NCBI GenBank assembly: GCA_034440455.1 | Contig: JAWXCB010000031.1 | Location: forward strand, 1-64,000 | Direction: 5' to 3' | DNA: 64,000 nucleotides | Source: JAWXCB01 sp034440455 | Lineage (GTDB): Bacteria > Bacteroidota > Bacteroidia > Chitinophagales > CAIOSU01 | In this document: piece after piece, positions 37,454-46,248 of the stretch | Layout: every line of letters starts with the position of its first letter | Position numbering within the stretch: the first letter of the stretch is position 1 | The notes under the pieces: generated by a model | Database searches by the model: none | What the model saw: the letters and a program-made list of their open reading frames with translations, nothing else | Told to the model about the DNA's origin: nothing | Made by a program: the position numbers and the translations under genes

Positions 37454-38206
37454 TCACTTTTTTTGCGCAGTCCAGCAATAATTCGATGGACTTCTTTTTT
37501 TATCTCCGAAAATAAAATCAAGGATTATTGCGCTCACATTCACAAAGCCGTTTAGCGGGGAAAGTAGAAAATGTTTTTTGGTTAAGAATCGCTGCGGCTT
37601 ACCTTCCACTCTTTTGGATAGCGTTAAGTCCATGAGAGTCATTAAAGCGGCAGCTTTGAAAACACCACCGCTGCCATCTATTTTGACATTTGTAAACCCT
37701 GCTTCCTCTAATGTTTTTCTAAGCCCATACTCCGTAAATCTGCGATAGTCATAAGGCTCAAGGTGAATCGGGCTGACGTGCGGAACGGAACCAAGAATAA
37801 AGCCTCCTTTTTTTAAAATCCGAAATGACTCCGCTGCCGATTTCTCGGGACTTTGCACATGCTCAAAGACTTGATTGGATAATACAACATCAAACGAATT
37901 GTCGGCAATCGGCAATTCCTCCGCAAAACTTTTGATAAACGTAATGTTCCTGTCATCCTCTTTCGGTAAAACATTTTCTACATCAACAACAGTGTAGTCC
38001 TTTATCATCTCCTTAAAGAGAATGTAATAAGGCGCAGCACCACCACCTATATCAATAAAAGAAAGTTTTCCGGCAGGAAGATTTTTTTTTGCCTCGTTGA
38101 GAAAACGAACGATATGATTGATATTATGGTAGTTAAATGAAAAGACCGTGTTATAGGGGCGATTGCCCATGATGAAGTTGTTCAAAGCCGAAAATACTTG
38201 CTGCAT
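37454..38206 (-). CDS. Class I SAM-dependent methyltransferase
   Basis: 250 residues from an ATG at 38206. The Rossmann methyltransferase core is visible: motif I FIDIGGGAAPYY (about 45-56), an acidic residue at the end of strand 2 (VVDVE), and the post-motif DNSFDVVLSNQVFEHV followed by ESFRILKKGGFILGSVPH. This is the Methyltransf_11 type, common in glycan clusters. The acceptor is unknown. It is divergent from the PhyH operon, with 51 bp between the starts, so it may be regulated with it. Confidence 0.93.
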   Translation of the reverse strand: MQQVFSALNNFIMGNRPYNTVFSFNYHNINHIVRFLNEAKKNLPAGKLSFIDIGGGAAPYYILFKEMIKDYTVVDVENVLPKEDDRNITFIKSFAEELPIADNSFDVVLSNQVFEHVQSPEKSAAESFRILKKGGFILGSVPHVSPIHLEPYDYRRFTEYGLRKTLEEAGFTNVKIDGSGGVFKAAALMTLMDLTLSKRVEGKPQRFLTKKHFLLSPLNGFVNVSAIILDFIFGDKKRSPSNYCWTAQKK

Positions 38207-38257
38207 TTGATTATAATATTTTGCCGTAAATTAGTGGATTGAATCCGGTATTTAAAC

Positions 38258-39061
38258 ATGGTGGATTATAATTTTTCCGACCACGGGTTTGTCATTCTCA
38301 AGAATGTTTTCCCTGAAAATGTGCTTGCTTCGATTAGAGAACTTACAAGCGAAATCATTTCTTATGGTGAATTGAAATTAGAGGACCCGTACAGAAAATT
38401 TTATCTCAGTCACCGAACTGATCAGGGCGCATTGCACGACCTTTATCAAAAACATCCTGAATTTCAGAGTTTGGTTAAAAATGATGCTATTCTAAATAAG
38501 CTCACCGAAGTTTTGGGCGAGGATATTTGCATGTATGAAAACTGCCTCGTTTATAAGCCAAAAGGGAAGCGAAATGCAGTGCCGTGGCATCAGGATTTTA
38601 TTTCACGACCAAACGAACCCCGCAAGTATATCAGTTGGACTGCGCTGGATGATGTGAGGATTGAGAATGGCGCGATGAAGGTAATTCCCGGCTCACACAA
38701 ATTCGGTTTTTTAAAATGGTTTAGGGTAAAGGGAGAAACTCACCATGACCGTATTGATTTATCCCAAATTGATGAAAGTAAAGCCATTTACGCTGAATTA
38801 GATGCGGGAGATGTAATGATATTTAACCAGCTTCTCGTACACTCAAGCGATGAATGTAATTCGACAAAACCCAGGCGGGCTTTTCGGACTTCTTATATTG
38901 GAATGGATGAAATTGTAGTCCCCAGAGGTTCACCACTTGTACTAAGAGGGGGGCGACCAAATTCATTGGGGAAAAATTTTCCACAGAAAGCAACCGAAGT
39001 GGAAGATTCATTAGCCGTAAAATTTTTACGAAAAGTTGCTTATAGGTTGAACCAAGTATGA
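38258..39061 (+). CDS. Phytanoyl-CoA dioxygenase (PhyH) family protein
   Basis: 267 residues from an ATG. This is a non-haem Fe(II)/2-oxoglutarate oxygenase by motif: His111-x-Asp113 (VPWHQDF), distal His195 (LLVHSSDE) and a 2-oxoglutarate-binding Arg near 206-210 (RRAFRTSY). ENGAMKVIPGSHKFG is the family signature. Known members hydroxylate fatty acyl chains, natural products or sugars. It is the first gene of a four-gene operon, and its TGA overlaps the next ATG as ATGA (39058-39061), indicating translational coupling. The substrate is probably a glycan or lipid intermediate (inferred). Confidence 0.93.
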   Translation: MVDYNFSDHGFVILKNVFPENVLASIRELTSEIISYGELKLEDPYRKFYLSHRTDQGALHDLYQKHPEFQSLVKNDAILNKLTEVLGEDICMYENCLVYKPKGKRNAVPWHQDFISRPNEPRKYISWTALDDVRIENGAMKVIPGSHKFGFLKWFRVKGETHHDRIDLSQIDESKAIYAELDAGDVMIFNQLLVHSSDECNSTKPRRAFRTSYIGMDEIVVPRGSPLVLRGGRPNSLGKNFPQKATEVEDSLAVKFLRKVAYRLNQV

Positions 39062-40176
39062 AACTTAGTAACAGTAACCTCCTTGCCTCAGCGGCATTTT
39101 TTGCCAGTTCAACATTCTCAAAAGCCACTGGCTCCAAGAAAAACTATCCCAAAGTCGTTCAGCTTCCTATTACTTACCGCTGCAATTCCAAATGCGTGAT
39201 GTGCAACATCTGGCAGATGGATTACTCCAACGAAATGACGGTGGAAGAGTTATCAAAATTTCTGAAAGATGATATTTTCTCAAGAGTAGAGGCAGTGGGC
39301 ATTAATGGCGGAGAACCCTCGCTGATTAAGGAATTACCCGCCTTTGCTGATGAGATTCTGAAACTTCCAAAAATCAAGAACCTGAATATCATCTCACACG
39401 GGTTCAATAAAAAATTGTTGCTGCCCGCGCTGGAGGAAATTTATAAAAAGTGCAAGGCAAAGAGCATCGCGTTCCATATTTCTATTTCATTAGATGGCTA
39501 TGGCAATATGCACGACACCGTGCGCGGACTGAAAGTGTTTAAACTCACTTCAGAAACGATTCTTGAAATTCACAACAATCAAAACAAATACTGCGACACA
39601 TTTGACTTGGGCTGCACGGTGGTGCTGCAAAATGTTGACCACTTAAAAGAGTTGGATGCCTTCGTTCGCCAGCACGGGCTGAATATCAAATATCGCATGG
39701 GCATTGAGAACAAGCGTATCGAAAGCGACAAATTAGTTGACCAATACAGCCTGCTGCATCACAACATGCTGCAAAGCGCGAAGGAATTTTTTCATAGCCG
39801 TTACCTGCTTGCTACCAACCTGAAGCGCAAGTTCAAATACTATGCGATTTATTATTTCCTTGCCGTGAAACGGAAGCGGCTCATGGGCTGCCATTGGCAG
39901 GAGAATGGCATCACGATGGATTCGCGCGGTGACCTTTACTATTGTGCGGTGGTAAGTGATAAAATTGGCGGCTTACGTGAAAATAAAGGCGAGGATATTT
40001 TTTTTTCCAAAAAAAATATTGACTACCGCAAAAGCATCCTTACCAATGATTGTGACAACTGCATTCATGATTATGATGGAAAACCTTTTCTCGGCAACCT
40101 GCTCACCTTTTTCAGAAATCTCCTCTTTGAAAAGTATTTTTGGGTTTCCTATTATCTCAAAGCAAAATTGACATGA
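39058..40176 (+). CDS. Radical SAM/SPASM-type enzyme
   Basis: 372 residues from an ATG overlapping the PhyH stop. The [4Fe-4S] radical SAM motif is Cys42-x3-Cys46-x2-Cys49 (CNSKCVMC), followed by GINGGEPSL. A C-terminal auxiliary cluster region has Cys278, Cys296, Cys332 and Cys335 (GCHW, YYCAV, NDCDNC), a shortened SPASM-like pattern. Such enzymes cleave SAM to make a 5'-deoxyadenosyl radical and modify peptides, sugars or cofactors. No precursor peptide gene is visible nearby, so a small molecule or sugar substrate is more likely. Its stop overlaps the next ATG (40173-40176). Confidence 0.94.
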   Translation: MKLSNSNLLASAAFFASSTFSKATGSKKNYPKVVQLPITYRCNSKCVMCNIWQMDYSNEMTVEELSKFLKDDIFSRVEAVGINGGEPSLIKELPAFADEILKLPKIKNLNIISHGFNKKLLLPALEEIYKKCKAKSIAFHISISLDGYGNMHDTVRGLKVFKLTSETILEIHNNQNKYCDTFDLGCTVVLQNVDHLKELDAFVRQHGLNIKYRMGIENKRIESDKLVDQYSLLHHNMLQSAKEFFHSRYLLATNLKRKFKYYAIYYFLAVKRKRLMGCHWQENGITMDSRGDLYYCAVVSDKIGGLRENKGEDIFFSKKNIDYRKSILTNDCDNCIHDYDGKPFLGNLLTFFRNLLFEKYFWVSYYLKAKLT

Positions 40177-41351
40177 GGGTATGTATCATCGGGTGGTATG
40201 GCACGGAAACCATCGGTGACAGAGGAATTCTGGCGGGTATCTTTTCATTATTACATCAATCTGTCGGAAATTTTTCGGTTCAACTTGGAAGTCTGTACCC
40301 TTATTTCACAGAGCGTACGCTTCATGAAGATGCATCTTTTTATAAAAATATTTGCGGCAAAGAAATAGAAATCAAACTTTTCGATTCACGTGAATCGAAG
40401 CAGTTGGAAACAGCCATCAGTGAGAGCGATTTAGTAATTGTTGGCGGTGGTCCACTGATGCACATCAACGCCATGTTCATGCTTGAATATGCATTCAAGC
40501 GGGCAAAAAAACTGGGAAAGAAAACAATGTTGTTTGGATGTGGCGTGGGTCCGCTGCACAAATCGAGACATCAAAAAGCTACAGTTTCAATTGCGGAACA
40601 AAGTGATTGCATTGTGTTGCGCGATACCGCTTCAAAATCCTTTTTGCAGGAGCTTTATAAAGCGCATGGCAGCAAATGGAATGATGCAAAAGTGCAGGTA
40701 TCGCTTGACCCATCTATGCAATGTCTTTTTGATTTTCAACGCCATGCCGGTTCGCCTCAGGCGGATTTCGCATCCCCTGAGTATATCGCAGTAAACATGC
40801 GCGCCTTTCCCGATGAATATTCAAAAAGCAACAAAAGGAAAATCATCAACGATAACCTGCGTGATTTTTTATTGAAACTATCAGAGAATTTCGCTTACAA
40901 AAAAATTCGGCTGATTCCCATGCACTACTTCCATATCGGCAATGATGACCGTGATTTTTTGAATACGCTTGCGCTTCAACTCAATAAACAGAACATTGAA
41001 GTACAAAACATAAACCTCTCGCTGGAGCAAACGATGGAAGTATTCCAAAACGCCTGGCTTAACATCGGGATGCGCTTTCATTCAGTAGTGTTTCAAACTA
41101 TCCTCAACGGCAGAAATTTTATTCTGGATTATACAGAGCCGCAAAAAGGAAAAATATCCGGCTTTCTGAATGATATGGATGGAAACTCATTTTACAAAGA
41201 AAGATATTTCAATCTACAGACACTTTCAAATTCACAAGATGTTCAGCTTGGATTGGACAACATAGACCTTTCTCAAAAATTTAGTTTCGATATTGATTCT
41301 GTGAAAAAGAAACTTGAAGTATATGCAACAACTTTGAAGTCGCTCGCATGA
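40173..41351 (+). CDS. Polysaccharide pyruvyl transferase family protein
   Basis: 392 residues from the ATG at 40173. An upstream TTG in the same frame is rejected because the ATG forms an ATGA overlap with the radical SAM stop. The N-terminal MRVCIIGWYGTETIGDRGIL, VIVGGGPLMHIN, the GCGVGPL strand, and the C-terminal LNIGMRFHSVVFQTI match the PS_pyruv_trans (WcaK/CsaB-like) family, which adds ketal pyruvate from PEP to sugar residues. It sits third in the operon before a GT4, overlapping that gene by ATGA (41348-41351). Predicted cytoplasmic. Confidence 0.93.
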   Translation: MRVCIIGWYGTETIGDRGILAGIFSLLHQSVGNFSVQLGSLYPYFTERTLHEDASFYKNICGKEIEIKLFDSRESKQLETAISESDLVIVGGGPLMHINAMFMLEYAFKRAKKLGKKTMLFGCGVGPLHKSRHQKATVSIAEQSDCIVLRDTASKSFLQELYKAHGSKWNDAKVQVSLDPSMQCLFDFQRHAGSPQADFASPEYIAVNMRAFPDEYSKSNKRKIINDNLRDFLLKLSENFAYKKIRLIPMHYFHIGNDDRDFLNTLALQLNKQNIEVQNINLSLEQTMEVFQNAWLNIGMRFHSVVFQTILNGRNFILDYTEPQKGKISGFLNDMDGNSFYKERYFNLQTLSNSQDVQLGLDNIDLSQKFSFDIDSVKKKLEVYATTLKSLA

Positions 41352-42601
41352 ATATCCTCCTCCTCAATACTTCCGACACAACAGGGGGAGCAGCGCAAGC
41401 CTGCAACAGGCTCTACCGTGCTTTGCAACATGCAGGCGCAGACGTTTCTTTTTTTGTAAATGAAAAAACGGGGAACAGCACAGATATTCATTCCTTCAAT
41501 GAAACATTCTTCAAAAAAAAAATCGCTGATGCACGTTTTGCAGCCGAGCGGATTTTGCTCTATCCGAAATTGCAAAACAAAAAAGACCTTTTCTTTTTCT
41601 CGCCTGCAAATACAGGCTTAGATATTTCAAATCATCCTGCGGTTAAGAAAGCTGATGTTCTGCATCTGCACTGGTTCAACCAAGGATTTCTTTCGCTTGA
41701 TTCATTGCAAAAACTCGCCTCATGGAAAAAGAAAATCGTGTGGACGCTGCACGATATGTGGGGATTTACAGGCGGTTGTCATTATGCGCGGGGATGCGAA
41801 AATTTTAAAGAGAATTGCGGGAATTGTCCGTATCTCTCCGAAAAAACAAAACAAGATTTATCAGCAGAGGTTTGGAAGAAGAAAGCAGCCCTCTATGACA
41901 AAAGTATTTTCACTTTCGTTACATGCAGCAAATGGCTGGCGGACATTGCAGCACAAAGTTCGCTGCTGCAAGGATTCAACATCCACGCAATTCCGAACCC
42001 GATTAACGTGGAAGTTTTCACCCCGATTAATAAGCGAGTAGCGAGAGAACAGTTAGGGCTGAACCCTGACAAATATTATATCCTGTTTGCCTCGCAAAAT
42101 CTTGCAGACGAGCGCAAGGGGTTTCGCTACCTGCGCGAAGCGGTTGAGTTGTTGCATGAAAAAAATCCTGAGTTGAAAAATAATGTTGAATTACTTGTGT
42201 TCGGAAAATCGAAAGTTGATTTACAAAGCTTGCTGCCCTTGAAAGTAAACACGCTCGGGAGTCTTTCCTCGCAAGAAAAAATAGTAGCTGCGTACAATGC
42301 TGCCAACCTCTTTGTGCTTCCTTCATTGGAAGATAACCTGCCAAACACAGTAATGGAAGCTCTGTCATGCGGTGTGCCAGTTGTATCCTTTAATACAGGC
42401 GGTATTCCTGAAATGGTGGATGACGGCATCAACGGTTTTCTCGCTGAACAAAAATCATCCGCGCAATTAGCCGATGCAATGTTGCGCATTATTGAAAATA
42501 GGACTCCTTACGAAAGCCTTGCCGAAAACGCACGAAAGAAAGTGCTGGAGAATTTCAGTTTTGAGAAAGTAGCAAGGCAATATTTGGAAGTTTATAAGTA
42601 A
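41348..42601 (+). CDS. GT4 family glycosyltransferase
   Basis: 417 residues from an ATG. GT-B fold: the N-terminal TTGGAAQACNRLYRAL nucleotide-binding loop, LHDMWGFTGGCHYARGC with a Cys pair continuing to NCGNCPYL, and the C-terminal donor site PNTVMEALSCGVPVVSFNT with EMVDDGINGFL. GT4 enzymes are retaining and use nucleotide sugars. It is the last gene of the coupled operon and would extend a glycan before or after the other tailoring steps. It is followed by the palindromic element at 42603-42680, which may end both this and the convergent YfhO transcripts. Confidence 0.95.
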   Translation: MNILLLNTSDTTGGAAQACNRLYRALQHAGADVSFFVNEKTGNSTDIHSFNETFFKKKIADARFAAERILLYPKLQNKKDLFFFSPANTGLDISNHPAVKKADVLHLHWFNQGFLSLDSLQKLASWKKKIVWTLHDMWGFTGGCHYARGCENFKENCGNCPYLSEKTKQDLSAEVWKKKAALYDKSIFTFVTCSKWLADIAAQSSLLQGFNIHAIPNPINVEVFTPINKRVAREQLGLNPDKYYILFASQNLADERKGFRYLREAVELLHEKNPELKNNVELLVFGKSKVDLQSLLPLKVNTLGSLSSQEKIVAAYNAANLFVLPSLEDNLPNTVMEALSCGVPVVSFNTGGIPEMVDDGINGFLAEQKSSAQLADAMLRIIENRTPYESLAENARKKVLENFSFEKVARQYLEVYK

Positions 42602-42602
42602 T

Positions 42603-42680
42603 CCTGTCATTGCGGACTCGTTCTGCAATCCCCAAGTTTATATTGAGCAGAGGATGCCGGAATGAATCCGGCATGACAGG
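42603..42680. repeat. CCTGTCAT...ATGACAGG stem-loop element
   Basis: The 8-bp inverted ends (42603-42610, 42673-42680) enclose the strong inner palindrome ATGCCGGA/TCCGGCAT (42654-42674). The element fills the gap between the convergent GT4 and YfhO stops. The CCGGA..TCCGG core resembles a dispersed bacterial repeat known to me from other genomes. It could also serve as a bidirectional transcription stop, though no U-run follows. Confidence 0.65.
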
Positions 42681-42683
42681 TAA

Positions 42684-45125
42684 CTAACTGAAGAACTTCT
42701 TCACCTCCATCACAACCACCCCAAGCACCAACAGCAATGTGAGTGCCGAGAACGCAAGGCTTACTTTCTCGCCCGTGTAATATGAATGCGGTTTGAATTC
42801 AAACGTGATCGTGTGGTCTCCGGCAGGCATCCGCATTCCACGCAGCACATAGTTCACGCGAATATGCTCCGCAGGTTTTCCATCGAGGAATGCCTGCCAG
42901 CCCTTATCATAGTACACATCAGAAAACACTACAAATTGCTCCGAAGTTGTTGCCGCTTTGTATTCTAATTTCTCCGGCTCATAAACTGTAAGCATGATGC
43001 CGGCTCCTGAATCAGCAGAAGAAGCAAACCCACTCAGATAACTTTCAAAGCGTTTATCAGCAAAGGCTGTTTGCGCAGGATTGAAACTCGTAAGCGCGTT
43101 CATTTCTTCCTCCGCATTCTGAACAATTTTACATTCCTGCACAAACCACGCATTGCCCATCGCGTTGGGATTGCGAATCACCTGATCATCTTTTCCAATG
43201 ATGTAGCGCATGTTCAGCATGTTGAGTACAGGAATATTCTCATTGGAAAATCCTTTACTGATACGCTGCATATTCGGAGTGATTTGCTTTTCAATCAAAT
43301 CCTGATAACGCCTGATTTTAGCTGCATGATAACCACCAATTGATTTGTGATGATACGAAGTGAGCGCATCGTTAAATGTGCTCGTGGTGAAATTCAACAC
43401 GCGATAATACAAGTCAGTATCTTGTTTAATTTCCAAATCTGCTTTCGATGGACGGAAATATTTTTCTTTATCGGATTTTGAAATGAAATCACTGTCGTTG
43501 AGATAGCGCTTTGAAACGCCCCATGTGTCAAGCAACATCAATACGCCCAACGCATACACTAAATAATTTGCTTTGATTTTATTTCCGATGTATGCAAAAA
43601 GCAAAGCGGCAGCCATTCCGATAAATAACAGCGAACGGAATGCATCACTCCGCATCATCGCTGCGCGGTCGGCTTGCAGCGCATCCACAGGCCAACCGCT
43701 TTCTGCAAGCCGCGCATCAACTTCTGCTTTGAAATCAAAGAAATAACTTCCTGCTATACCGGCAACAAACACCACTCCGGCTGTGATTGCGAGCGATTTC
43801 AGCAACGCTCTTTTTATCTCTTCGCCTTTCAGTTTGCCGCTTACAACTTCATAAATCGCCAAACCCGCTAAAAATACAACTGCAAGATTGGCAACTGAAA
43901 GAATCATGGCGGGTGTGCGGAATTTATTATAAAAAGGGAAGTAGTGGAAGAACAGCATGTTGAACGCTTCAAAGTTCTTACCCCAAGCAAGAAACATCGT
44001 AAACACTGCGATGGCGAGAAACACCCACTTCACCGGATTTCTAATCAAAAACATTCCCAGCACAAATAAAAAACAAGTAATCGCCCCGAAGTAAGTTGGA
44101 CCTGATGTGAAAGGCTGGTCGCCCCAATAAGTAGGCGCGCCCTGTTCCACTATTTTTTTCACTTGCGTTTTCGGCACGCCTTTTTTCAATAATTCTTTTG
44201 CAAGGTTTGAATCATCGCCCAGCGCTTCCTGCGATGCTCCACCCATATAGTTCGGTATCAACAGCGTGAGCGTTTCTAATTTGCCATAGCTCCAACTGAA
44301 CGCATAATCTTTATCCAAGCCCGATAATTTTTCTTCTGATAGCTCGGAAGTGCCGCCACGAATGGTTTCTTTGGAATATTCATAAGTCGTCCACAGTTGC
44401 CCTGCGTTTGAACCGATGCCGAGCGCAAGAGCAAGCAATAACGCTCCTGTGGCTTTTGTGAAATTTGCAAACTGTTTTTCCTTAACCGCAAGAACCAAAT
44501 AAAATACGCCAATCATCCCACTGGCAAGCATCGTGTAGTAGGTGATTTGAAAATGGTTTGAACGCACCTGTATCGCCAGCACCAGCGCAGTGAGCGCAGC
44601 GCCAAACAAAATCCTTCCGCGATATGCCGCAATAAATCCCGCCAGGATAGGCGCCATTAGCGCGATGCAGCGCACCTTGCTTGTATGCCCAGCGTCAATA
44701 TTGATGAAGTTGTAAGAAGAAAAAGCAAACCCAATAGCCGCCACTGCCGATACCCACGGATTATTCGTGAACGTAAATAATAACACATAGCATCCCAGCA
44801 TCAGCAGAAAAACCAAGTGCGCAGTTTCAGGATAAATCGCCTTGATAAAATAAATCGCGTAAGTAACAAGATTTGACGGGAAATCAGTAAGTATTTGGAA
44901 GGAGGGCATGCCGCAAAACATGCCGTTTGTCCACAGCGGGTAGTGTCCGGTTTTTTCATGCCACGCACGGCTTTCACCCTGCATACCCATTGACTGCACA
45001 ATGTCGTGCTGCGCCAGTTCTTTACCCTGCAACTGCGGCAACAGATAGACCCAGGTGAGCGCGGTGAATATTGCAATAATGATAAGATGCGGAAGCAGAG
45101 CTTTGAGTAAAGGGTTTTGAGTCAT
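42684..45125 (-). CDS. YfhO-family multi-pass membrane protein
   Basis: 813 residues from the ATG at 45125 (MTQNPLLKALLPHLI). An upstream in-frame ATG at 45170 lies inside a terminator hairpin, which argues for the later start. About twelve membrane helices cover the first 550 residues, with the LPQLQGKELAQHD and PLWTNGMFCGMPSF segments of YfhO/GT-C-like proteins, followed by a soluble domain (about 560-760) and a last helix. In Firmicutes, YfhO helps glycosylate lipoteichoic acid. The Bacteroidota role is unknown but probably glycan or lipid transfer at the membrane. It is downstream of the M28 gene on the same strand. Confidence 0.9.
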   Translation of the reverse strand: MTQNPLLKALLPHLIIIAIFTALTWVYLLPQLQGKELAQHDIVQSMGMQGESRAWHEKTGHYPLWTNGMFCGMPSFQILTDFPSNLVTYAIYFIKAIYPETAHLVFLLMLGCYVLLFTFTNNPWVSAVAAIGFAFSSYNFINIDAGHTSKVRCIALMAPILAGFIAAYRGRILFGAALTALVLAIQVRSNHFQITYYTMLASGMIGVFYLVLAVKEKQFANFTKATGALLLALALGIGSNAGQLWTTYEYSKETIRGGTSELSEEKLSGLDKDYAFSWSYGKLETLTLLIPNYMGGASQEALGDDSNLAKELLKKGVPKTQVKKIVEQGAPTYWGDQPFTSGPTYFGAITCFLFVLGMFLIRNPVKWVFLAIAVFTMFLAWGKNFEAFNMLFFHYFPFYNKFRTPAMILSVANLAVVFLAGLAIYEVVSGKLKGEEIKRALLKSLAITAGVVFVAGIAGSYFFDFKAEVDARLAESGWPVDALQADRAAMMRSDAFRSLLFIGMAAALLFAYIGNKIKANYLVYALGVLMLLDTWGVSKRYLNDSDFISKSDKEKYFRPSKADLEIKQDTDLYYRVLNFTTSTFNDALTSYHHKSIGGYHAAKIRRYQDLIEKQITPNMQRISKGFSNENIPVLNMLNMRYIIGKDDQVIRNPNAMGNAWFVQECKIVQNAEEEMNALTSFNPAQTAFADKRFESYLSGFASSADSGAGIMLTVYEPEKLEYKAATTSEQFVVFSDVYYDKGWQAFLDGKPAEHIRVNYVLRGMRMPAGDHTITFEFKPHSYYTGEKVSLAFSALTLLLVLGVVVMEVKKFFS

Positions 45126-45144
45126 GCCCACAAATTTGTTTTGG

Positions 45145-45186
45145 GTAAAAATAAAGAAACCTCGCAGCATTGCGGATGTGAGGTTT
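45145..45186 (-). terminator. Intrinsic terminator after the M28 lipoprotein gene
   Basis: On the minus strand AAACCTC (45180-45186) pairs with GAGGTTT (45157-45163) across a 16-nt loop, followed by CTTTATTTTT. It lies 19 nt past the M28 stop and before the preferred YfhO start. Confidence 0.7.
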
Positions 45187-45204
45187 ACAGTTCAAAGTTC
45201 AATT

Positions 45205-46248
45205 CTATTGGCTGCCCTTATCCTCCTGATACACCGTCTGCAATAAAGTTTGCCCCACAGCCTTCAGCGCGCTTTTATCAATGATGGAGAGATTATCCTG
45301 ATGCGTGTGCCAATGCGCACCGAATAAATTCGGCAGGTTGTTGTCTAAATAAATAATGTCAATGGTGGGAATACCTGTGATTTGGTTGATGTAAAAATGG
45401 TCATCAACAATCGGGCGCAAGGAAGGCTTAAATAAAAAGCGATTCGAGTAGCCGAGTTGCGCTCCATTGTTCCACACGCTGCGCACCACGGAGGGCGCAT
45501 TATGTATGGAGTAGGCTTCCATTGGGAAAATGCTTTTGTGCGCGCCTACCATGTCGAGCAAGATGCCATACTTTGCGTTGTAGCCGGACACGTGCAGATT
45601 TTTTGCCCAATACTGCGAGCCGAGACAATATGTGTCTTCTCCTCCCTGCGCGTTCCCATAATCTTCGACATCAAAGAAAATAATATCCACCCCGATTTTC
45701 ACGGGTTGTTGGCGTAATGCTTTCGCAACTTCGAGCAACACGGCAACACCGCTTGCGCCATCATCAGCGCCATCATTGGGTTTGTCGCGTTTAGTCGGGT
45801 CAGGGTCCTGGTCGGCAAACGGGCGCGTATCCCAATGTGCGCAGAGGAAAACGCGATTTTTTACTTCAGGATTAAAAGCTGCGATGATGTTTTTGAAATT
45901 TAACATTGCGCCATTGTACGCCTTCACTTGTCCTGTTTGCAGATACATTTTATCGGCATACATTCTCAGTGTACTATCCAACCAATTTCCGCAGGCAACG
46001 TGCGCATCGGTGTTCGGAACACGCGGACCAAACGCTACTTGTTTTTTCACGAAGGAAAAAGCAGAGTCTTCATTGAAGACCGGAGTAGCAACTAATTGAG
46101 GCTTTGTTTCAGCAGCGGGCTGTGGCTTATTGCTTTCGCTTTCACAACTTGAAAAAAGAGCAATGAATAAAACTCCAACAATAAAAAGCGTGTTAAACTT
46201 CTGACTCCCTCTCCCTTGGGAGAGGGTTGGGGTGAGGTGTCTAAACAT
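45205..46248 (-). CDS. M28 family lipoprotein, glutaminyl cyclase-like
   Basis: 347 residues from an ATG at 46248 that shares its A with the cysS stop (TGATG). The metal-binding set of the M28/glutaminyl cyclase fold is visible: AHWDTRPFADQDP, DGADDGASG, FFDVEDYG and HWHTHQD. It may cyclise N-terminal Gln or cleave peptides in the periplasm or at the outer membrane. In Bacteroidota many exported proteins start with Gln after signal cleavage, which suits a cyclase (inferred). The lipobox is ALFSSC. Unusually, 12 residues between the start and the signal peptide (LTPTLSQGRGS region) are translated from a REP-family copy. No other ATG precedes the signal. Confidence 0.9.
   Translation of the reverse strand: MFRHLTPTLSQGRGSQKFNTLFIVGVLFIALFSSCESESNKPQPAAETKPQLVATPVFNEDSAFSFVKKQVAFGPRVPNTDAHVACGNWLDSTLRMYADKMYLQTGQVKAYNGAMLNFKNIIAAFNPEVKNRVFLCAHWDTRPFADQDPDPTKRDKPNDGADDGASGVAVLLEVAKALRQQPVKIGVDIIFFDVEDYGNAQGGEDTYCLGSQYWAKNLHVSGYNAKYGILLDMVGAHKSIFPMEAYSIHNAPSVVRSVWNNGAQLGYSNRFLFKPSLRPIVDDHFYINQITGIPTIDIIYLDNNLPNLFGAHWHTHQDNLSIIDKSALKAVGQTLLQTVYQEDKGSQ
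46203..46239. repeat. REP-type palindromic repeat copy inside an M28 gene 5' end
   Basis: GACTCCCTCTCC/GGGAGAGGG then TTGGGGTGAGGTG. It is a full-length family member, unusual in lying within the reading frame of the M28 lipoprotein. Confidence 0.8.
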
